This document shows positions 1-6,026 of a stretch of DNA of 8,356 nucleotides, piece after piece. The notes under the pieces are model-generated. The model saw only the letters and a program-made list of their open reading frames with translations, was not told the DNA's origin and ran no database searches. How positions within the stretch are numbered: the stretch's first letter is position 1; every line of letters starts with the position of its first letter. Position numbers and translations under genes: made by a program. The stretch comes from an uncultured Lachnospiraceae bacterium. Its GTDB lineage: Bacteria; Bacillota; Clostridia; Lachnospirales; Lachnospiraceae. The stretch is taken from positions 1 to 8,356 of the forward strand of contig CADCOU010000219.1 in NCBI GenBank assembly GCA_902803155.1, in the 5' to 3' direction.

Positions 1-36
1 AATACACACTGGGTATTGTGTTAGAAGCCAGATTCT

Positions 37-168
37 ATGCGGGTTTCCGTAATCTTAGTGGAGTTATTGGTCGTGCTCATTTCTCTGGTTGTCATCTTTA
101 AGAGCCAGGTGACACAGATCGTCAAGGACATTCTGTCCAGGGCAGCAAGTGATGCCAGGGGTATCTGA
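37..168 (+). CDS. Flp1-like small pilin subunit (start uncertain)
   Basis: This 43-residue ORF resembles the Flp1-like (type IVb) pilins of clostridial Tad loci. It has a short hydrophobic helix with a single Glu near its start (VELLVVLISLVVIFKSQ), then an amphipathic tail ending in SDARGI. Such pilins are cleaved by the prepilin peptidase and polymerise through the hydrophobic helix into the Flp fibre, which fits the pilus genes downstream. The ATG at 37 is the only ATG in frame after the TAG at 22-24. It has no clear ribosome binding site, and the usual basic leader ending in Gly before the helix is missing. A different frame (from position 3) is open through this region until TAA 99-101, so the true leader may lie upstream and be frameshifted. 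The identification rests on the helix and the context; the start is doubtful. Confidence 0.5.
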   Translation: MRVSVILVELLVVLISLVVIFKSQVTQIVKDILSRAASDARGI

Positions 169-337
169 TCCCTATAAGTGGCGGCCATTCCGTTCCGTCT
201 TCAGCGCAGACTCTTCGTGCCTTTTGTTATAAGAGGCATGCGCAGAGAAACGCGGATGGAATTTCGGATCGGAAGTGCTGCCGGAAAGCATCGCAGCTAT
301 TGCTGCCGGTTATCATGAGTTTGTCAGAGGAGGGCGT

Positions 338-1930
338 ATGCGGAGACAGCGTGCTGTAATCACAGTTTTTTTCAGTCTGCTCAGCGTGGTTTTCCTTGGA
401 GCTTCTTTCGCGGTCATAGAAGCAGTCCGCGTGGCGGGTGCCCGCGCAGCGTGCGCGAACGCATCCTCACTGGGACTTTGGTCTGTCTTTTCAGAGTATG
501 ACAATGTTCTGCTGGAAGACTACGGGCTGTTTGCCGTCGGTGGGGGAGGCGGGGAAGAATCCGGCCCGGAGGAATGTCTCCGGCCGAAACTGGAACGCTA
601 TATCAGGGAAAATGAAAATGTGACGGCGGATATGAGCGGCAAGCTGCCGGGCATCCTGATGGATCCCTGGAAGATATCTGCCACGCAGCTCAGCATCAGC
701 CGGTACGCTCTTCTCACTGACAGAAGCGGGGAGTATTACTATCAGCAGGCAGTGGAGTACATGAGAAAGACTGCCTGGGCAAACGCAATGGGAAAGCTGG
801 AAGCGATCTACAGTGACTCGCAGGGGATCCGCCAGGCGGAAAGCGAATATGAAGCAGAACGCAAATCCAGCGGCGAGGAAATGAAAACATTCGGGGAGGA
901 CATACAGAATGCAAAAAAGGAGTTGGGAACTGATACCGGAGGAACCTCTTCCGGAGATACCGGCTCTGGCAGCATCGTAATCCTCGCAGAAGGGGAGGAT
1001 GCGGAGAAACTGAAGAAAGCACAGGAGGAAGGCGAGAAGAAAAACCCTCTGGAAAAGATCCGCTCTCTTCAGAAGAGAGACATTCTGGAACTGGTGCTTG
1101 GAAAGAAGAAGGTTTCGGAGAAAACGCTGGACAGAAACAGCCTGTATTCGAAACGCCGTTCAAAACAGGGCGGTCTGGCACTGGATGCAAAGAGAGGCGG
1201 CAGGGCAGACGACCTTCTGTTCTGTGAATATCTGCTGGATCATTTCCGGAACTGTTCAGACCGGTTTGACAGCAGTGTTCTGAGCTATCAGGTCGAATAC
1301 CTGATAGCCGGCAAGTACAGCGATCAGGCAAACCTGAAGAAGATTGCAAAGCGTCTGCTGTTTCTGAGGGAAGGCATGAATTATGCATTTCTGGTGACCG
1401 ACCCGTCCTGCAACGCGCAGATCTCCGCTCTGGCAATGACCGTTCTTGGCTGGACAGGCAAGCCGCTTTTGATCGAAGCCTTCAAGCATGCGCTTCTTCT
1501 GGCATGGGCATACGGTGAGAGCCTGTTTGACGTACGCATTCTGTTTCAGGGAGGTCGTGTGCCTCTGAAAAAGAGTGAAGCATCCTGGAATGTTCCGATC
1601 GACCGCCTGATCGATCTGGAGCAGGATCTGAAACGCGCGGACAATGTTGCAGCGGGCGGTACGACCGGGCTGAACTATGAAGACTTTCTGAGGCTGCTGA
1701 TTAACATGACAGGAAAGACAAAACTGAAAAAACGTTCTCTGGATCTGATCGAACAGAATATAAGGACACAGGAAGGAAAGGCGACCTTCTGTGTGGACGA
1801 CTGTGTGGTCGGCATGACGATCCGGGCGGACTGGGAGATCCCGGCAATATTCGGGAAAGTTCCTGCAGCGCTGCTCGGAACGAGCGCACCTGCGTTTCAC
1901 ACGAAGACAGAAGGCGGCTTTGCGTATTAG
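338..1930 (+). CDS. DUF5702 domain-containing pilus-locus membrane protein
   Basis: The 530-residue product is recognised as a DUF5702 protein, a family found next to Flp/Tad pilus genes in Clostridia; its biochemical role is not known. One N-terminal membrane segment (about residues 7-29, AVITVFFSLLSVVFLGASF) follows a short basic start, TadG-like in design, so the bulk should lie outside the membrane. Next come a family-typical segment around residues 45-66 (LWSVFSEYDNVLLEDYGLF), a Gly run, a charged and probably helical middle rich in Glu/Lys, and a conserved-looking hydrophobic C-terminal half including LLLAWAYGESLFDVRILFQGG. The start chosen is ATG 338, preceded by AGGAGG at 328-333; an upstream in-frame GTG at 275 lacks a ribosome binding site and adds an unlikely extension. 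No terminator follows; the next promoter begins at 1998. Confidence 0.85.
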   Translation: MRRQRAVITVFFSLLSVVFLGASFAVIEAVRVAGARAACANASSLGLWSVFSEYDNVLLEDYGLFAVGGGGGEESGPEECLRPKLERYIRENENVTADMSGKLPGILMDPWKISATQLSISRYALLTDRSGEYYYQQAVEYMRKTAWANAMGKLEAIYSDSQGIRQAESEYEAERKSSGEEMKTFGEDIQNAKKELGTDTGGTSSGDTGSGSIVILAEGEDAEKLKKAQEEGEKKNPLEKIRSLQKRDILELVLGKKKVSEKTLDRNSLYSKRRSKQGGLALDAKRGGRADDLLFCEYLLDHFRNCSDRFDSSVLSYQVEYLIAGKYSDQANLKKIAKRLLFLREGMNYAFLVTDPSCNAQISALAMTVLGWTGKPLLIEAFKHALLLAWAYGESLFDVRILFQGGRVPLKKSEASWNVPIDRLIDLEQDLKRADNVAAGGTTGLNYEDFLRLLINMTGKTKLKKRSLDLIEQNIRTQEGKATFCVDDCVVGMTIRADWEIPAIFGKVPAALLGTSAPAFHTKTEGGFAY

Positions 1931-1997
1931 AAGAGTTACTTCAGGGTCTGATTATTCCGTGTTGCTTGTGGTTGTTGTATTCTGTGCTGCTTGAAAA

Positions 1998-2026
1998 TTG
2001 AACAGGGCGTGTGCATATGCTATAAT
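1998..2026 (+). promoter_or_regulatory. Sigma-A type promoter for the 53-aa gene
   Basis: TTGAAC (1998-2003), a 17-bp spacer, then TATAAT (2021-2026) with a TG one base upstream (extended -10). This is close to consensus. It points at the small gene starting at 2052, leaving a leader of roughly 20 nt. Confidence 0.85.
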
Positions 2027-2051
2027 TCCCCTGTGAAAGGGGGTAGGAAGG

Positions 2052-2213
2052 ATGGAACAGCAGATGACAGATAAGCAGATGCAGTTCATCACATGGCTGA
2101 TCACGACTGCAACGGATAAGTGTGAAACACTGGAAGAAGTCCGGCAGATGAATGAAGATATCCGCAGGCACTCCACCGGACTGCTCGAGGACGAAAAGGA
2201 AGAAGCAAAGTAG
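2052..2213 (+). CDS. Small acidic/basic protein of unknown function, 53 aa
   Basis: The gene is not recognised. ATG 2052 follows GGGGGTAGGAAGG, a good ribosome binding site, and the ORF ends in TAG 2211-2213. The product starts MEQQMTDKQMQFITWLITTA, continues with a charged, probably helical stretch (ETLEEVRQMNEDIRR) and ends in a Glu/Lys-rich tail. It has no signal peptide or membrane segment, so it is probably cytoplasmic. It has its own near-consensus promoter and a strong terminator, so it is a one-gene transcript lying between two pilus genes. It resembles the general type of short clostridial proteins beginning MTDKQ or MTEKQ, but no function can be given. Expression is well supported by the flanking signals. 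Confidence 0.75.
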   Translation: MEQQMTDKQMQFITWLITTATDKCETLEEVRQMNEDIRRHSTGLLEDEKEEAK

Positions 2214-2248
2214 CTGTATCGCATATAATAATCACTATAACAGACAGA

Positions 2249-2289
2249 ACGCACGCCTTATTCAATGATGAAGGCGTGCGTTTTTATTT
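2249..2289 (+). terminator. Strong intrinsic terminator
   Basis: An 11-bp perfect GC-rich stem, ACGCACGCCTT (2249-2259) with AAGGCGTGCGT (2271-2281), has an 11-nt loop and is followed by TTTTTATTT. It ends the 53-aa gene transcript and should also stop read-through from DUF5702 into the pseudopilin gene. The opposite strand lacks a T tract, so it is one-directional. Confidence 0.92.
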
Positions 2290-2385
2290 GTGAGAAGCCA
2301 GCCGGAGGCAGACATTAATCAGGAACATCTGGAGAATCTCCAAGAGAAGACAGACAATCAATGAATCGGCAGCGTATATGGAAAG

Positions 2386-2414
2386 CGGGGTGAGAAAAGA
2401 TGTCCCTACACTGC
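2386..2414 (+). repeat. Left inverted-repeat arm, with RBS and start codon
   Basis: Positions 2386-2407 are perfectly complementary to 2606-2627 (22 bp), and 2408-2414 to 2597-2603 (7 bp); the right arm has two extra bases (2604-2605) between the blocks. This arm contains the ribosome binding site GGGGTGAG (2387-2394) and ATG 2400 used by the pseudopilin gene. Confidence 0.95.
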
Positions 2415-3416
2415 AGACAACTCTCAAAATACTCTGAATTGGCGGTAAACCTGAGTCTCCCCTCACACTCAGCGGAGGTGCCCTCCTCCGTATCTGTTGC
2501 AAACCGCCGCAACGCCTCCGAAAAACAAATAAGATATAAAAAGCGTCAACGACATTTATACAGAAAGGAAAGCGTACTCTCTCCAAAAACATACCGGCAG
2601 TGTTCAGGGACATCTTTTCTCACCCCGTTTTCAGGCAGTCTGACACTGGAAGCAGCTCTTGAGCTGCCGCTGTTTTTTGTCCTGATCGCAATCGTGCTGC
2701 AATATGCGGTGGTTTTTCGGAGTGCCGCGCAGTTTTCCGGATCAATGACGACAACTGCGCAGGAGATGGCGATGGTTGCCTATAAGGATGAGTACGGCGA
2801 TGCAAATAACCTCATACGCGGCGCACTGTCAGATGCGTGGGCAGCATCGCAGGTGATAGACAAGGCGCCTGACAGGGACGCGGTACGGCGGGCATCGTTC
2901 GTCAATTCTTCTTACATGAAAGACGGCGACATGATCCGGCTGGTGCTGTCTTATCAGGCGAAGCCAAAGTATTCGCTGATCACGCTTCCGTTTACTTTTT
3001 TTGTTCAGAAAGCAGTTGTGCGGGGGTGGACGGGAGAGCGGGGATTCTCCGGCGGCAAAGACTCCGGTGCTTCGGAGGATCCTTCGCAGAAGAAAGTCTA
3101 CGTGACGGACACGGGAACGGTGTACCATACGGATCCGGACTGCTCCCATCTGAAGGTCACCGTCATTCCGGCTACGGAGGATGAATTAAAAAAGGCACGT
3201 AACAAAAGCCGCCATAAATACAAAAAGTGTCCTCACTGCGGCCGTTCTGCGGGAACCGGGCTGTATTACATTGATCCGTACGGAGAATGCTGGCATACCA
3301 GCCTTACATGTCCGTCGCTGAAAAGAAGTGTAAACACGGTAACCCTGGAGGAGTGTGAGCATCTGCATGAATGCGCCGACTGCAGGAAGAAGAGAGAAGG
3401 TTCGGGAGGCAGGTGA
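2400..3416 (+). CDS. TadE-like pseudopilin with twin C-terminal Cys/His repeats
   Basis: The 338-residue product is a class III signal peptide protein. The processing site is FSG79|SLTLE, with Glu at +5 and a hydrophobic helix (about 80-106, ALELPLFFVLIAIVLQYAVV), typical of TadE-family minor pseudopilins. The mature part is predicted to be extracytoplasmic. From about residue 232 there are two copies of a motif built as VYxTxxGxxYHxxxxCxxLK followed by CPHC or CADC. This is a small Cys/His-rich domain seen in Firmicute surface proteins and plausibly metal-binding (inference). The leader is oddly long (79 residues, basic and hydrophilic) and is encoded almost entirely by the inverted-repeat segment. 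ATG 2400 is the first start codon after TGA 2391-2393 in frame, and it has GGGGTGAG 5 nt upstream. A strong terminator precedes the gene, so it needs its own promoter; the best candidate is weak (CAGACA 2351, TATATG 2374). The stop lies 6 nt before the peptidase gene. Confidence 0.82.
   Translation: MSLHCRQLSKYSELAVNLSLPSHSAEVPSSVSVANRRNASEKQIRYKKRQRHLYRKESVLSPKTYRQCSGTSFLTPFSGSLTLEAALELPLFFVLIAIVLQYAVVFRSAAQFSGSMTTTAQEMAMVAYKDEYGDANNLIRGALSDAWAASQVIDKAPDRDAVRRASFVNSSYMKDGDMIRLVLSYQAKPKYSLITLPFTFFVQKAVVRGWTGERGFSGGKDSGASEDPSQKKVYVTDTGTVYHTDPDCSHLKVTVIPATEDELKKARNKSRHKYKKCPHCGRSAGTGLYYIDPYGECWHTSLTCPSLKRSVNTVTLEECEHLHECADCRKKREGSGGR
2597..2627 (-). repeat. Right inverted-repeat arm
   Basis: This is the reverse complement of the left arm apart from a 2-nt insertion. 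Read on the - strand it gives the same ribosome binding site and an ATG (2613-2611). Read on the + strand it encodes the last leader residues GTSFLTP, just before the prepilin cleavage site. Confidence 0.95.
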
Positions 3417-3422
3417 CGGGAT

Positions 3423-3854
3423 ATGGGATACAGAATAGCAGCGATCCTGTTTCTGGCGGTTCTGGGAGTCAGTGACCTGAAGAATCGTACGGTACCGGTA
3501 TGGCCGGTTGCAGTGTTTGCAGCGATAATGGCTGCTTTACATGTCGCAATGCATGACCTTGCTGCACTGCAGCTGCTGGCCGGAGCGGTTCCGGGTCTGA
3601 TCATGATGGCGCTTGCAGCAGCGTTCCCGGCCTCCATAGGCATCGGGGACGGTATGGTGATCGCCGCAGGCGGGATCGGGACCGGTTTTTCTGCAGCGTT
3701 TGAGTCACTGGTTTTGGCGCTGCTTGTGTGCGCTGTGTATTCAGGGATATTGCTGATAAGAAGGAAGGCTTCCCGGAAAGACTGTCTTCCTTTTATTCCG
3801 TTTCTGGCAGCGGGACATGCCCTTGTGCTGGCGGCGGAGATGATTGCGGCATGA
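3423..3854 (+). CDS. A24-family prepilin peptidase (TadV/CpaA type)
   Basis: The 143-residue polytopic membrane protein carries both catalytic aspartates of the aspartic prepilin peptidases: D18 in GVSDLKNRTVP, and D76 in the GxGD motif (GIGDGM, residues 73-78). Its length matches the short TadV/CpaA class, which has no N-terminal methylase domain. It should cleave leaders of the Flp pilin and TadE-like pseudopilins at the cytoplasmic face of the membrane; the pseudopilins on either side are the obvious substrates. ATG 3423 has AGGTGA 6 nt upstream, overlapping the stop of the preceding gene, so the two are probably co-translated. The Lys that often follows GxGD in this family is Met here. 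Family assignment is secure; the gene name would depend on the nomenclature used. Confidence 0.93.
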   Translation: MGYRIAAILFLAVLGVSDLKNRTVPVWPVAVFAAIMAALHVAMHDLAALQLLAGAVPGLIMMALAAAFPASIGIGDGMVIAAGGIGTGFSAAFESLVLALLVCAVYSGILLIRRKASRKDCLPFIPFLAAGHALVLAAEMIAA

Positions 3855-3929
3855 GTGATCGGGCGGAGGTGACCGTAGAATGAGAAACCAGAGCAGAGGC
3901 GACTGCAGAATGAGAAAACGCAGCAGAGG
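3833..3929 (+). repeat. Tandem repeat of an RBS plus ATGAG start module
   Basis: Three imperfect copies of GGCGGAGRTGA-(about 7 nt)-ATGAG, spaced 29-30 nt, begin at 3833, 3862 and 3892; a fourth copy breaks down after AGCAGAGG (3922-3929). Copies two and three match at 22 of 30 positions. Each carries a Shine-Dalgarno-like block and an ATG (3851, 3880, 3910). Confidence 0.7.
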
Positions 3930-4470
3930 AAAACAGAAATCGGACAGGACATATCGACGCATTGAAAAATGTCGATATGTTAAAGGCGGCGCTGTAAATC
4001 CGGTCACTTCCGACGCAAAGATCCGAATTCGTGCAAGCTTCACCGTGGAAGCCGCGATGCTGATGACACTGATCCTTCCGGCGCTGCTTGCACTTATCTA
4101 TCTGGGCCTGTATCTGCACGACAGGGGAGTTCTGAACGGTGCCGCACAGGAGGTTGCGGCACAGGCGGATCTCAACTGCTGGAAGGACAGCGGGAATGTG
4201 TATCTTTCAGGCAGCGCAGGGAAACTGGCAGACCGGACCGGACCGTCCGGAAAGGCGGCAGTATCCGTATCTGCAGGAGATAAACAGGTCTCCGTCACTT
4301 ACAATGCGTCCATGACGCTTCCGGGACTGCTTCCGAAACTGTTTGGCAGAAGTGTGCTTGATACCGGAGCGTCCGTACAGCGCACTCTGCTCAAGCCGGC
4401 AGATACGATCCGGATCATCCGCGGACTGGAGTATGTAAGCAAGATCCTGGGGAAAGGAGATCCGGGATGA
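3880..4470 (+). CDS. TadE-like pseudopilin, second copy
   Basis: The 196-residue product has a 52-residue, strongly basic leader, a prepilin cleavage site RIRA52|SFTVE with Glu at +5, and a hydrophobic helix (about 58-78, EAAMLMTLILPALLALIYLG). It then has a roughly 115-residue exported part (YLSGSAGK, SVSAGDKQVSVTYNASMTL). This is the classic TadE layout, and the protein is expected to be a minor pseudopilin processed by the adjacent peptidase. ATG 3880 is chosen because GGAGGTGA (3865-3872) lies 7 nt upstream. An in-frame second ATG at 3910 also has a partial ribosome binding site, so the first ten residues (MRNQSRGDCR) and the next ten (MRKRSRGKQK) are a tandem duplication. The 3' end overlaps the next gene by 4 nt (ATGA), implying coupled translation. 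Confidence 0.88.
   Translation: MRNQSRGDCRMRKRSRGKQKSDRTYRRIEKCRYVKGGAVNPVTSDAKIRIRASFTVEAAMLMTLILPALLALIYLGLYLHDRGVLNGAAQEVAAQADLNCWKDSGNVYLSGSAGKLADRTGPSGKAAVSVSAGDKQVSVTYNASMTLPGLLPKLFGRSVLDTGASVQRTLLKPADTIRIIRGLEYVSKILGKGDPG
3949..3980. repeat. 10-bp perfect inverted repeat in the second leader
   Basis: ACATATCGAC (3949-3958) and GTCGATATGT (3971-3980) are perfectly complementary across a 12-nt loop. They lie inside the leader-coding part of the second pseudopilin, about 70 nt after its start. There is no T tract, so this is not a terminator. Confidence 0.85.
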
Positions 4471-5966
4471 AAGGACAGTTCGTGAAAGATCTGGAGCACA
4501 TGTACCTTGTGTTCGATACGGAAGAGCTCCGGGAAGAGGAATACTCTATGCAGATGGCGCTTCGCGGAAGGCTTCCCTCACTCCTGCCGCTCAGTATCTC
4601 CCATACGGATGGCAAAGCCGTACTGAGGGCAGACGTGACAGGATGCACTGCCGCAGCAGCGAGATTTCAGACGGTTCAGCTGAAGGGAAACGATATCCGG
4701 AAGATTCTGATGACGATCCACGACACGGTCCGCAGGCTGCCGGGATATCTGCTGGATCCGGGAGACCTCTGTCTGGAACCGGAATACATCTTTCTGGGAC
4801 CGGACAGCGATGAGATCCTGCTGTGCTATATCCCGCACCTGTCCGAGGAAGATCCGGATACGATCCGGATCCTTGCAGAGTATTTTCTGAAAAAACTGGA
4901 TCATTCTGATCGGACTGCGGCGGATCTTGCCTACGGTCTGTTCGACCAGGTCGCGGCAGAACATTATATCATGGCAGATGTCCTGCAGAAACTGCTCGGA
5001 AATGCCGGTATTACAGAACAGAAAATGACAGCCGATACGGCCAGTCATCCGGCGCCGGATCTCACAGCGGAACGGGTAAGAGATCCGTACCTGAAAGGAA
5101 ATATGCCGGCAGGCGATAACCGTGCGATGCCATCCAACAACATCCGTGTCCTACCGCCGCCTCCGGGAAGAAGCGGAGTATATTCAGGCGGAAGCGGAAA
5201 AGTGCAGAACAGGCATGGGGTATCTCCAGCCGGAAACAGAAAGAAACAGGCCGGCGGACATACACGAAAGAGTACTTATCGACGGCACCGGGAAACGCGT
5301 ACCGGTACATACCGGGACGAAAGAAAGGCGGCTGCATGGAGATTTCTGCCTGCTGTCATCATAGTATCCGCCGCCACAGCAGCCGCCGCATTGTTTCGCA
5401 TGGATCTGACGCAGATCGGAGGGATGGGATTTCTGTGCGCGGCCCTGATCTGGCTGACATACAGTACGCTCGAGAAACGGAAGACGGAGATCCATAATGT
5501 CTGGGTTGACGAGGATGATCCGGGAGATGACGCTTTCTATCAGTCCCTGCTGAAGCAGGTTTATGCAGAAGACGCCCTGAATTCGCAATATTCCGATAGG
5601 GGGAAAGCCGCGCCGTATGCCGCCGCTTTTCAGACAGGTATGCAGCAGACGGAAAAGAATGATTCCGCATGTCGTCCCTGCCTGGTCAGCCTGCAGCCGG
5701 ACCGCTGCCCGGACATCCTGCTGACAGCGCCGCATCTGATCCTCGGAAAAAGCCGTGAGAAAGCGGACGTTATTCTCCCGGATGATGCAGTCAGCCGCAT
5801 ACATGCGAGGATTGAGCGGAGGGTGGACGGATACTATATCAATGACCTGTATTCTACGAACGGGACATTTCTGGATAACAGGCGGCTTGAGAGCGGAAAG
5901 GCGGAAGCGCTGAAGGAAGGTTCCATCCTGAAGATGGGTTCCCTGCAATTTCAGATACAGCTGTAA
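4467..5966 (+). CDS. DUF6382 and FHA domain membrane protein of the pilus locus
   Basis: The 499-residue product has an N-terminal DUF6382-like region (about 1-175, with YLLDPGDLCLEPEYIFLGPD), a basic low-complexity linker (about 215-290), two membrane segments (about 292-309 and 317-333) and a C-terminal FHA domain (about 418-499). The FHA signature is intact: LGKSREKAD, VSRIHA (442-447) and STNGT (463-467), the residues that bind phosphothreonine peptides. The two helices form a hairpin that would leave both end domains on the same, presumably cytoplasmic, side. No Ser/Thr kinase is encoded in this window, so the partner is unknown; similar proteins accompany clostridial Tad loci and may link pilus assembly to phosphorylation (inference). 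ATG 4467 overlaps the upstream stop by 4 nt and has AAAGGAGA 6 nt before it. It is the last gene of the pilus block. Confidence 0.88.
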   Translation: MKGQFVKDLEHMYLVFDTEELREEEYSMQMALRGRLPSLLPLSISHTDGKAVLRADVTGCTAAAARFQTVQLKGNDIRKILMTIHDTVRRLPGYLLDPGDLCLEPEYIFLGPDSDEILLCYIPHLSEEDPDTIRILAEYFLKKLDHSDRTAADLAYGLFDQVAAEHYIMADVLQKLLGNAGITEQKMTADTASHPAPDLTAERVRDPYLKGNMPAGDNRAMPSNNIRVLPPPPGRSGVYSGGSGKVQNRHGVSPAGNRKKQAGGHTRKSTYRRHRETRTGTYRDERKAAAWRFLPAVIIVSAATAAAALFRMDLTQIGGMGFLCAALIWLTYSTLEKRKTEIHNVWVDEDDPGDDAFYQSLLKQVYAEDALNSQYSDRGKAAPYAAAFQTGMQQTEKNDSACRPCLVSLQPDRCPDILLTAPHLILGKSREKADVILPDDAVSRIHARIERRVDGYYINDLYSTNGTFLDNRRLESGKAEALKEGSILKMGSLQFQIQL

Positions 5967-6026
5967 GAGCCTGTGTGATCCTGTGATTTCTGTTCCGGAG
6001 AGGTTCTCTCATACCGGTGGTTGCGA

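Larger units (their letters stand above)
2381..2632. other. Candidate invertible or TIR-bounded segment in the pseudopilin leader
   Basis: Near-identical inverted arms at 2386-2414 and 2597-2627 enclose about 182 bp of relatively A-rich sequence with its own nested hairpins (for example GGCGGT/ACCGCC and CGGAGG/CCTCCG). Outside the arms a further five bases on each side pair with one mismatch (GAAAG/TTTTC). No target-site duplication is visible at either boundary. Both arms carry an inward-facing GGGGTGAG-AAAAG-ATG start module, and both strands of the centre are open in the frame that exits into the mature pseudopilin. Two readings fit: an intragenic inverton, or a small terminal-inverted-repeat insertion. 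No recombinase or transposase is encoded in the window, so any enzyme would act in trans. Confidence 0.6.

Noticed and set aside
178..318. A GTG-initiated 46-codon + strand ORF between the pilin and DUF5702 genes
   Set aside because: No ribosome binding site, no family resemblance, and an Arg- and Cys-rich composition unlike neighbouring genes. The 169-nt gap (169-337) shows nothing else clear.
275..337. GTG 275 as the start of the DUF5702 protein
   Set aside because: It adds 21 residues before the basic N-terminus and has no ribosome binding site, whereas ATG 338 has AGGAGG directly upstream.
714..1436. A 240-codon - strand ORF opposite DUF5702
   Set aside because: A Pro/Ser/Arg/Cys-rich shadow of the + strand gene, with no ribosome binding site or recognisable domain.
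2330..2342. Palindrome TGGAGA-A-TCTCCA as an operator
   Set aside because: A 6-bp arm is common by chance, and there is no good promoter next to it.
2415..2596. A promoter inside the invertible segment (as in classical promoter invertons)
   Set aside because: I looked on both strands for -35/-10 pairs. TATAAA-like blocks occur (near 2535 on +, near 2558 on -), but none has a -35 element at 16-18 bp.
2284..2613. A 109-codon - strand ORF beginning MSLNTAGMFLERV
   Set aside because: As a stand-alone - strand gene it has no promoter and runs out through the intergenic region and the terminator. It is mentioned only as the alternative leader that inversion would create.
5990..6022. Hairpin GAGAG-GTT-CTCTC flanked by CCGG after the FHA gene, as a terminator
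   Set aside because: The stem is short and no T tract follows, so termination is not supported.
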